Below are positions 12,172 to 20,930 of a DNA stretch of 64,000 nt, piece after piece. The translations under genes were made by a program, and so were the position numbers. The stretch covers positions 124,001 through 188,000 of the forward strand of contig KN834792.1 in NCBI GenBank assembly GCA_000827265.1, written 5' to 3'. The first letter of the stretch is position 1; the number at the start of each line of letters is the position of its first letter. The notes below the pieces were generated by a model. It was not told the DNA's origin. It did not search any database and was given only the letters and a program-made list of their open reading frames with translations. This stretch comes from Collybiopsis luxurians FD-317 M1. Taxonomy: Eukaryota > Basidiomycota > Agaricomycetes > Agaricales > Omphalotaceae.

Positions 12172-13702
12172 AGATTTGGTTTATGGAAACAAAGGAGACA
12201 TAAATATAATTTGAAATGCTTGGCCAAACAGCAAAAGGGTACTAGTCATCCGAAATGCCCTCATGTTCAGAGCGTATGAAGTATGAGTATGTGTCTCCAT
12301 CAGAATCGTGCTGGAGCTTGAACTTCAACACCGGTGAAGATGTTTAGGGAAGAGAGGAGCGGAATTGCACCCATGGCGAACGTGAGATGGACCAAAGCGA
12401 GGTGAATTACTGGTGAAGAGACTCTCTGACCCTCAGACTCCAGTCGAAATGGTTATGTGGCCAATATTCACAACAGTGAGTCGCAGGGGCGAGGGAAGTG
12501 AAGGTTGACAATACAAGCTTCCATTCACCTGCTATTGACTTCGTCGAATGCAGTAACTATTGCCTTTCATAGCCAAAGTCACGTCAAATCTTAACTTTGT
12601 CAAAAATTACCGTTGTCAAAATAACTAAGGTATGCATTACGACGGTCCAGCACTCCACTATTACCTGACAATCAAATTTCAACGGACTTCGCTTTTTTTC
12701 GGAGCTCGAGTCGTCGACACTACTTCTCCATCAAACTACAAGCATTGAGCGGACTTAATTAGCTAGCTAATTTTGAGGCAGGGCCTCACAAATTATAACG
12801 GCACATACTTTCAATATCGAAGCTGCAGTCCGACGCTTCGAAAGATAGACAGATTAACGGGAGTCTTGCTCGTGTTCCGTCAGAACATGACTGATCAGAA
12901 CTTAAGAATTAGCTCTTCGGACATGCCTCATTAATGTTGAAAGAGACCCTGGGCCTGTTGATTGAGAGGTACATACATATGGATAACAGAAGCTACGATC
13001 TCATAAAAATAACCAACGCAAAAGAAAACATAGATTATGCCCAACAAGTTGAATGATCGTCAACAATGTCTATTCGATTATTCAGACTTCGAAGATGCCA
13101 CCCTTGGCCTGATGATCTCAAGAAGTTCCATTTCGAACGTAAGAGTAGAATTCGGAGGAATGAGAGGAGGTACACCATTCTCCCCGTACGCCTGTAGGAG
13201 TCGAGAAGACTTTGAAGAGACACGCCATCATTCTAATAAAGACACGTACCAGGTCAGGTGGCGTTGTCAGAATAGCCTTCTCGCCTTGGGACAGCAGGGG
13301 AACACCTGGAATGCAAGGCTGAGCAGAGCCCAGAGGTACAGGTACATTGAGGCACGAACCTTCATCCCATCCTTTTATGGCTTGTCCTGTACCTATCTCG
13401 ACGGTGAATGGCTTTCCTCTAGGGAATATTGTCCATTGAATTGACATTTTGACGCACGAACGAACGACTGACATCCGCTACTGACCTGTTATAACTGGAG
13501 TCAAAGATTGTTCCGTCCTCCAAGGTAGCTACATAATGAATGCTGACGATATCTTTAGAAAAAAGGCAGGGGAAGGACTTGGTCAAATCAAAGAATGAGC
13601 ATATGGGTGACTTTTACACGTACCCCCTTTCTGGGGAAACGTCTTGCCATCACCAGGGAATACACTCTTCACTGAAATTCCCTCCGGGGACCAGAGTTGA
13701 GG
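12172..13702. repeat. Dispersed duplication, right copy (partner 7830-9310)
   Basis: Same orientation as the left arm and about 2.9 kb away from it, with a Mug135-like gene and a gag remnant between. This arm holds the intact FKBP gene plus about 900 bases of its 3' flank. The left junction coincides with the end of the gag remnant. Confidence 0.75.
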
Positions 13703-13743
13703 ACGGACTGAAAACGGGAGGGCATTGGGAAGGGGCTCACCAT
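13078..13743 (-). CDS. FKBP12-type peptidyl-prolyl cis-trans isomerase
   Basis: This encodes a small FK506-binding-type proline isomerase of about 118 residues, usual size for the cytosolic single-domain class. Spliced, it reads in order [97 protein letters not shown] and a polar tail to the TAA at 13078. Pocket positions conserved in human FKBP12 are present: the Tyr of HYV, Phe-Asp of IFDSS, Phe of KPF, Ile-Lys-Gly-Trp, Tyr of AYGE and Phe of LTFE. Six exons are inferred; exon 1 is probably just the ATG at 13741-13743 followed by a 59-nt GTGAGC...GGAG intron, giving MGISV. In fungi this class is the receptor for FK506 and rapamycin. A dead duplicate lies at 8830-9310. Identity is very secure; the one-codon first exon is less so. 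Confidence 0.88.
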
Positions 13744-14051
13744 TGCAGAGTTATCAGACCTCGAAGCTTGAAGATCCTTAAATATCGGCATTTCGTTATC
13801 AATTTCACGGGTTATATCATGGCTGGCAATCTCAGCAAGGATAACCTGTTATCGATGGACACTAGAGCTCAAAACAGCAAAGCTAGTATCTTTTAGTCAG
13901 AGTCACAAGCTACGAAGGACGAGAATCAATGATATGAGAGAACACCTCATGAGCGCAAGAATGCAAGAGGCAGCGAAGGGGGATATTTCGCGGACCAATC
14001 TTGGCGATGACAGATTGTGAATAGAGGATGGGACCAGGTTAAGAACTGCGC

Positions 14052-14816
14052 TCAGAAGAAAGGACTGATGATTCCACCGATATCGATACGGCAAAGTTTC
14101 GTTACGTGCGGCTTTCAGCCCTGGTCCGAGAACATCTCGCTTTCTGGAAGCTTGGAGGCCAATGGAAAGTATGTACCCATACGGATAGCCAAGGCTTCGT
14201 GATAGCTGAAAAGACAGGGGACGTAGTAGAGCAGAAGGTCAATACACGTATGTAAGATCCTACTCACGCGAGCCCTTACATGAGAGATCATGAAAGGAGG
14301 AATTCTTCCGAAATTTCTTCGTAAATTTGATTGCAACTGACAGTCGAAGCAGGTAAGAAGCGGAAAGATGATTTCAGACACAAACCATCAACATGCCACA
14401 AATGCCGATGCCAAATCCGAAGGATCTTTATCAGGCTCATCGTCGTCTCGGGCTGTCCAGGACCAGCTTGCGATCTTGAAAAGCCTGTTGAAAGAGCAAC
14501 TCGATGAAACCCGAGAAGAGATTACACGTTCAGAGGAGTTGGAGAGAGAGAAGGAGAAAGACCGATTCGAGAGGAACTTGCAGACGGAGGAAATGAAGAG
14601 TTACTTACATGGTGCTTTGGATGCGCAAAAGGCAATCGGGTCCATCAACCGCGATCTGGCCGTATCTCAAAGTTCGTTTGTTAATCTCTTCACTTTGCAG
14701 CCTTCTGATCTTCAGAATATTCAGAAATGGAGATGGAAAGAATCGAAAAACTGGTGGAACAGAGTCAGGAAACTCAAAAAGCCGAAGTGAGAGCTACATT
14801 CGAAGGCGAGTCTTGA
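14052..14816 (+). CDS. Hypothetical coiled-coil protein
   Basis: I do not recognise a family. The main exon starts at an ATG at 14368 and reads a Ser-rich leader followed by a charged helix (AILKSLLKEQLDETREEITR and SEELEREKEKDRFERN). A 44-nt intron at 14672-14715 joins VSQ to KYSEMEMERIEKLVEQSQE, extending the coiled coil to a TGA at 14814-14816. Upstream, 14052-14168 reads TDDSTDIDTAKFRYVRLSAL and VREHLAFWKLGGQWK before a GTATGT donor at 14169, so it is probably an earlier exon of the same gene. How it joins the 14368 exon is unclear, as is the true start. It could be a structural or scaffold protein. Presence of an expressed gene is likely; boundaries are poor. Confidence 0.42.
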
Positions 14817-15090
14817 ACTCCAGGATCTGCATTGTCGCTGACATTCTCTAAGGACACGTGCGACATCATCGGCAAAAGCACGGAGAGCTGATGAACGATC
14901 TAAGGAGAAACGATTAAATGCTGACTGAAGTGGAGATAACTCTGCCCAGAAGACGAAGCATGAATGAGCAGACGTACAATCTATAGGACATGCCGCAGAC
15001 GATGCTAACTAGTGTGCACATACATAAATACATTGACGAAGATGATAACTTAGATATAAACCACTCAAACCCCAAAATGTCCCACTTCAG

Positions 15091-16491
15091 TCAGTTTTTG
15101 TTACGGTATTTCACGATCCAAGGGTGAACCATAACCTCAGTAAGAGGAAGACGTTCCTCTGGTTCGAAGCGTAAGAGCTTTAGAAGGGCAAAAATGTAAG
15201 TCGGAAAAAATTGTAAAAGCAATCACAGCGCCAACCTTCCCTATCAGGTCCTTGGCGTCCTCTTCGAACGTGTTAGGAAACTTGAACTCGACTCGGGCTA
15301 TCTTGCGCATAGAATCTACAAAGTTAAAGTTAGATAAAGCAGCGGCGAGAACCCTGGAAACTGTTACTTTGTCGGTTCTTGTCTTCGAAAGGTGGACTGC
15401 CGTGTAAGAACTCGTAGGTCAAAACGCCCAAAGCCCAGTGATCTACAAACTTTCCATGCTCCTTCCTCAGCACCACTGGAATCATGCGGCACGTCAGGAT
15501 CTGGCAGCAGAGAGAGTAGACATACGTACTTTCCGGTGGGAGATAATCCGGTGTACCACATAACGTCTTCCTCCTATCGCCAGGCGCATGAACAGACCAA
15601 CCAAAATCGGCAATCTTCAGTTCGCCATTCAATCCGATTAGTATGTTCTCGGGCTTGATGTCTCGGTGAATGCATGATTTCGAGTGTAGATACGACAGCG
15701 CATCCGCCACCTGGTAGGCGTAGCTGGCACTACGCCTCGGAGTGAAGCGACCCTGCTTGAGGAGTTGTCGATATAGTTCGCCCTGACCGGCAAACTCCAG
15801 CATGAGGAAAACTCTTTGGGAGTCGTGAAAGTACCCGTAGAGGCGTAAAACGTTGGGGTGGCGGAGGTGCATTTGGATTTCAATTTCCCTCCGAAGTTGT
15901 CGCTCATTGCAGTCCTTGACGAGTTCGGCTTTGTAGAGAGTTTTCAAAGCTAAGATATATCTTGGAGGGGCTTTGGTGCGGACCATGTACACCCGCCCAT
16001 ATTTTCCTTTGCCCAGAGGTCGACCGACATCGAAATCGTGTAGTGACCAGGTTCGAGTTGGAGTGGAGCTAAGGACAATGAGATTCTGATGGAAGAAATA
16101 AGGTGTATATCACATACAGCGTACTAGAGTCAAGAGCAAGGTCAGGAGCATCTTCCGAGGACACATGCTCATGTGTATCCGAATCCAGCCCTCCATCATA
16201 GCTGCCAATGTCGACCGACTCGGACCTTTTATGCGCTGGATTCGGTGGCTTTGATTTTTCGGTTTTAGCAGAGTCATATATCAGTTTTGATGTTCCTTGT
16301 GTCTTGAGAGAAGAGCTACTGGCTTTCGAACCAAGTTTCGAGTAGCCGACGGGCACCGTTGGCTTGGATGTTACCTTTGGTCGGGGAACATTGGGCGCTG
16401 CGAATTTTGTAGGTAGCTTCGCGACTGGCTCATTGGATTTAGAAATGTCAAGGGAGGTGAATTTGTGGGTCAAACCAGTCACACTCGCCAT
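15091..16491 (-). CDS. ark1: Aurora-type mitotic serine/threonine kinase
   Basis: Catalytic kinase of the chromosomal passenger complex type, acting at kinetochores and the spindle. The N-terminal 140 residues are a low-complexity Ser/Lys/Pro extension starting [20 protein letters not shown] in a near-ideal context (ccaccATGG). The kinase domain then shows [13 protein letters not shown] (P-loop), ILALKTLYK (catalytic Lys), [28 protein letters not shown] (DFG and activation-loop Thr), [10 protein letters not shown] and [18 protein letters not shown] sequence, with a C-terminal [26 protein letters not shown] and the R-R-x-T-L-C-G-T activation loop are Aurora signatures. Introns interrupt after DSST(L), after PPE(M), after DKNRQ and near IGK; each closes a codon. 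An in-frame ATG at 16548 would add 19 residues. Its start is 155 bases from the divergent Fyv4-like gene, so they probably share a promoter region. Confidence 0.9.
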
Positions 16492-16646
16492 GGTGGTGGG
16501 GATAGAAAGTCGTGGGTGTTTTTCCCGTCGACTGACATGAGTCGTCACGTGGGCGCGGAGGTTTCACAGCAGATAAGATAAGATTTGAAAAGCGCCCACC
16601 TCCTTCGGTACGAGCGCTTATATTCTTCCTTCGAATTTATCCACTC
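16492..16646. promoter_or_regulatory. Short divergent promoter between Aurora kinase and Fyv4-like gene
   Basis: Only 155 bases separate the two divergent start codons, so both promoters must lie here. No TATA box is evident. An AGATAAGATAAGAT run (GATA-type sites) is present near 16571. Confidence 0.55.
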
Positions 16647-17239
16647 ATGCTCAGTCTCGCTGCAGCGTCCAGTCGGAGCTTTCGCCCATGCTCAACTTCA
16701 TTCCTTCCATCGCTAACGCGTACCTTAGTCAATAGGGCTCTCAATAAACCCATTCCCTCCCCAACCGGTGCGTCCTGAACCCTTCGCAACGATACCTGTT
16801 CCGCTCAAAATTGCCTAGAAGACATCGTAACCCCAAAAGATTTTTTAAACAAAATAGGCCGTGATATACAATCTAAAATGTCCTTTGCACCAGAATCTTG
16901 GGACGACTTTTGGCGGCTGTCGGGACTAGATATGCGTAAGGCTGGTATGGGTGTGAAAGACCGGAGGTAAGCCAAATACGCGATATCTTCCCTAGGAGCA
17001 TCCATGTAACGGTCTCTGAAACATCCAGGTATACTCTGTGGTGCATGAGCAAATTCCGCAGAGGGATTCCAGTGGAAGAATTTGCACATGAAATGAAGCC
17101 TAAAAAGACTGTTCGAGGGTGAGCTACGGACTCCTTGCGCGAATTCAAGTTACTCACCGCCCTTTGAAGATGGGGACCATCTGTACAGAATGGAAAACGT
17201 ATACGCTCAAAGATCCCCAAGCACCTTAGAGGCAAATAA
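16647..17239 (+). CDS. fyv4: Mitochondrial ribosomal small-subunit protein mS41/Fyv4 (IGR motif)
   Basis: A component of the mitochondrial small ribosomal subunit. Four exons close cleanly: 16647-16767, 16819-16966, 17029-17118, 17170-17239, for about 142 residues. The N-terminus is Arg/Ser-rich without acidic residues (MLSLAAASSRSFRPCSTSF), as expected of a mitochondrial targeting peptide. The core contains PKDFLNKIGRDIQSK, the IGR motif that names the Fyv4 domain, then WDDFWRLSGLDMRKAGM, RYTLWCMSKFRRGIPVEEFA and KPKKTVRGWGPSVQNGKRIR near the end. That last block and the IGR motif are characteristic of the family. The length fits. It is transcribed away from the Aurora kinase gene. Confidence 0.87.
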
Positions 17240-17507
17240 AGCCTTGTATCGTGAGTTTTGTTCGTCTCCTCGACATCAGACTGACTAACCGTTGAAAAGT
17301 ACATTTTGTTTAGTAGAAACATCCTGATTAATTAAAAAAAGTTTATACAAGATACATCGAGGTCATACGGCTAATAGAGTAGATATGGATACATGGAGAA
17401 GAATCGTAAATTAAGCTAACAAGAATAGGTATAGGCAAGTATAGATCGTACATAAATGTGACAAACATGTTACACGGTATGAGCGTCTTTCACGGCCGAC
17501 TTTTTCA

Positions 17508-18969
17508 CTACTCGTCCAATCCCTTCCCAATAGGTCCTGCGCAAGTCACGTTTGCGTTCATCATATGTCTCTTCAGTGCGTCCCTTCGACTGAACTGTTG
17601 ACAGCAACCCCCGACCCTCATATGGTCGTGGAATAAGTACGGTTTCGCATCCAGTGGAATGGTCTTGTCGTTCTCTGCCCGCTGCTTAGCATTAAAACTG
17701 GTCAAGTTTTCTACCCGAGCTCCCTTGCACCAATACCCTTCTGTTTTGTCATTCGGGTCTGGGCGTGCGTGGGTCTTGAGATGCCGATGAAAGTCGGGCA
17801 TACGCTTGTTCACCTGCTTCCAGCCACAGACCGGGCAGGTAAAGTTGCAGTTTTCGGAGGAGGTGTTGGCGAGTGCCCTCTGAAGTTCGGGAGAGATGAA
17901 CTGAAGGTTTCGCGATTCGGGGACTAGACGTCGACGTTTGAAAGGCGGTTCGGCGGCGGGAGAAAGACGGGAGGAGGGAGCGCGGGAGGAGGCGGCAGAG
18001 GAATAAACCGCTTTCTTCTTGCCTTTTCCTGTGCTGCGACGATGAGGAGCCCTACCTCGTTTGCGACTTTTGGAAGCTACACCTAGGGATGGCGCGTAGT
18101 CGTCGTCGTCGTCATCGTCATCTTCCGTGTCGCTTTCCTTGTATTCGTCTTCATCTTCATCATCGGAAACGATGATGGTTTTCCGAGATTTAGGGGGGCG
18201 AAGAGGCGGAGGAGGGGCACATTTAACTTCTGCATGGTCGTCTGAGGCGGTGCTAGTTGGTGCGGAGAAATCCATGGTTGCGAGAGGATCAAAAGGCGCG
18301 ACCTCGACTTCGGCTGTCGATCCAGGGTTGAAAATTCCGTGTGGAAGAACAAGAGAGGAGAAGGGTGAGAAGAAGTCATCTGGGCCTAGGATTGGGGGAA
18401 CGTCGACTATGAAGGCAGGATACAGAGGAGATCCTTCGCGCGACGTGGCCAGGTGTGGCATGTAAGGGGCGTCTTCGTGTGTGAAAGCTCTGCAGTCAGG
18501 ATGTAAGAAAGGAAAACATGAGATGCGTCAACGCGTACAAAGAGGCAACTTACGACGCGTCCACTGTCTCCTCCGACGGAAGAAACTGTTCTGGTGCCAC
18601 TGTTCCGCAACCAGGAACCATGAAATTGACATCAGAGTCGGAGTCAGAGTCCGAAGTGTCGAAAGTGTCAGAGTCTTCGTCGCTGTCTTCTGCATCTTCA
18701 TCGTCAGAGGAACTCGACGAAATGGTGATTGGGCTACCAGCACTACCGACGCTAGCACCAACCTCGATTGTTGGCGACTGTTTCGGAGTATTCAAAGAAG
18801 TTGTCGGTTCAACAAAGGCAAACGATGAAGAAGACTCGTCCTGGCCAAACTCTATCGCGTTATTTTGGAGAAGCATGTCAAAGGCGTCGAAACCAGCGAG
18901 AGAGTCCCGGTACTTTTGTTGGATATTATAGCAGAGATCGGCCATCGAGCTCTTGCGCAAGGTGGCCAT
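17508..18969 (-). CDS. C2H2-type zinc-finger protein, acidic and low-complexity rich
   Basis: A probable nuclear DNA-binding protein of about 450 residues in two exons. The first runs from the ATG at 18969 (MATLRKSSMADLCYNIQQ, context ATCATGGCC) and carries a Ser run followed by a Ser/Asp-rich stretch. The second, entered through a 65-nt intron that rebuilds VDASAFTHED, ends at 17508. A long Asp/Glu tract, a basic KSRKRGRAPHRRSTGKGKKK segment (likely nuclear signal) and FKRRRL follow. The C-terminal 130 residues hold a C2H2 unit, CPVCGWKQV...FHRHLKTH, then WCKG and a second, looser Cys/His set ending FSRRDALKRHMMN. This architecture is common in mushroom transcription-factor annotations but I cannot name a target. 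An upstream in-frame ATG-less extension exists but the chosen ATG is favoured. Confidence 0.75.
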
Positions 18970-19738
18970 GATGGATAAGTGTTGCTCTAAGTAGTGGAGG
19001 GAGGATAAGGGATTATAAATGTAGAATCGACGAGGAAGTATCTGTCGATGGTGAAGGAGCGAAGCAAGCCAGGTAGGTATCCTCAAACAGTCTGGATTTA
19101 TTTATACTGTTCCCTTTCTTCCTTGCGTGCAACCAGTAGTCGTATTTAAACATATCCCCAAAAGGAAAAGGCCATTCCCTCGAGTCTCTTTGTGATTTTG
19201 TGATTAATAGATTATCCTTCTTAGGAAGATATCACAAAGGGACGACGTATGGACCTTTGACCGGTGGTCTACGCCGCTCGAAACAAAGACAAAGAACAAA
19301 GACCGTGCGAGCGGCGAGGTCATACCAGAATTCCCATACAAAAAGCAAATTCGTTTCAACTATGCATACGTTCGCAGAAAGGTCAAAGGCTTTAGAGGCT
19401 TTGACATCGTATGTTTACATGTTTGATGTGATGTATCAGACAATCAAAGGTAGGTCCAAGTCCTGAGGTACTGGCAGTAGACCACGAGGCGAATTAGCTG
19501 TATTTTCATACTCAGAGGCAAAGAAAAGATGTCGCTTGACCCGAATGTGATCCACAACCGGTGGATAAGATACTGTAAGTATGTATGAATGGAGGAAGAT
19601 CGAGGGAATCTGACGCGACCTGGTCGCGACTCACGGACGCGAGCGCGTTTTGGCGCTTAACGTGAGAAATGGCAGATTCATGCCGAATACTGCTGTATTC
19701 CTTCGTTCACTGTAAACCTCTGGAAGTTGATAGCAAGA
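18970..19738. other. Intergenic between divergent genes, no gene seen
   Basis: The stretch separates the divergent zinc-finger and SNIP1-like genes. A frame at 19200-19466 has no motif and I treat it as non-coding. Confidence 0.5.
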
Positions 19739-20810
19739 ATGCCTCACGACTCAGACCGTGACTTTTCTCCCAGATCTTGTCGTGCGGCTCACGGCGATTC
19801 CCGGTCAAGGGATGATAGAAAAGACTACAAACGAAGTTACGACGATGGACCGTCAAGAAGAGGCGACAGAGGCGACAGAGAATCCAGTTACCGACGTTCA
19901 GAGGAAGGTCGGTATGGTTATGGGGAGCAGGAGCGGGAAAGAGAACGTAGAAGGGACAGGGAGCGTTATGACCGGGATGGCGAACGTTACAGAGACAGAG
20001 ATTCTAGAAGGTCCTCAAGACGAAGGTCCGAGTCGCCCCGCTCTCGAAACCTGTCTCGTTCTCGCTCTCGCTCTCGGTCAAAATCACCTGTAAACAAGGC
20101 CAAACCCAATTTTGGTGCCTCTGGTCTTTTAGCAGCGGAAACGAACACTGTAAAGAGTGTCGACGGGAAGAATAGCACGGTGTTGAAGTATAATGAGCCT
20201 CCAGAAGCGAGGAAACCAGTATTAGGCTGGAGGCTATATGTATTCAAAGGCGAGGAGCAAGTCGGTGAGTCATTATGCTTTATTCGAGGGACTGCCGCTA
20301 AAAAGTATTAAGAATTATTACACATCCAACGACAAAGTGCCTACCTTATAGGCAGGGATCGATTGGTTGCAGACATACCCGTAGAACATCCATCATGTTC
20401 CAAGCAACATGCTGTGATTCAACGCAAGTCCTTCGATTCCCTTGAAATAGCTATTCTCCTAATGTGCCTTCGGTATGCAGATCGTTTGATTCAAGAAAAG
20501 GATGAATTTGGAGGTTCCAAAGGTGTCGTAAAGTCAGTGTCCTTCATTTCAGTCTGGCCTCTCGTTCACCGTGCATGACGTTCTACACATTTTGCTCAAT
20601 TTCTAGACCTTTTATCATTGACCTTGAATCTACCAATGGTACACACGTGAACGATGATAAAATACCTCCTTCTAGATATTACGAACTTAAAATGAACGAT
20701 GGTTCGCTTCTTTTCCTCTTTTCGGTGATCATACATTAACACGTCTCCCAGTGATAAAGTTCGGCACCTCCAACCGTGAATACGTGCTTCTACATGACGA
20801 CGCATCCTAG
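19739..20810 (+). CDS. SNIP1: SNIP1/Pml1-like FHA-domain splicing factor
   Basis: A nuclear RNA-processing protein related to human SNIP1, plant DAWDLE and the yeast RES-complex subunit Pml1. Five exons: 19739-20264, 20313-20423, 20481-20532, 20607-20701, 20752-20810. The N-terminal 120 residues are an Arg/Ser/Asp/Glu-rich RS-like region. Then come NEPPEARKPVLGWRLYVFKG, the FHA core LIGRDRLVADIPVEHPSCSK with QHAVIQ, PFIIDLESTNGTHVNDDKI and RYYELKMNDVIKFGTSNREY. The GRDR and STNGT phosphothreonine-binding loops are conserved. The second intron (20424-20480) has a GC donor, GCAAGT, rather than GT; only this junction keeps the frame (QHAVIQHRLIQEKDE). The neighbours do not suggest a pathway. This is a conserved housekeeping gene. 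Confidence 0.9.
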
Positions 20811-20930
20811 CTTGGGACTTGATTTCAAGTCGACAGTCTCTAGGTTGTCCATGTACAGTATCGATGTATCAAATCTACAGAAAAGTAACTCATACAGACG
20901 GTATACATGCGTATACAGAAAATACAAATC

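Noticed and set aside
19200..19466. 88-residue open frame upstream of the SNIP1-like gene
   Set aside because: No motif, no splice partners, and it lies in the shared promoter of two divergent genes.
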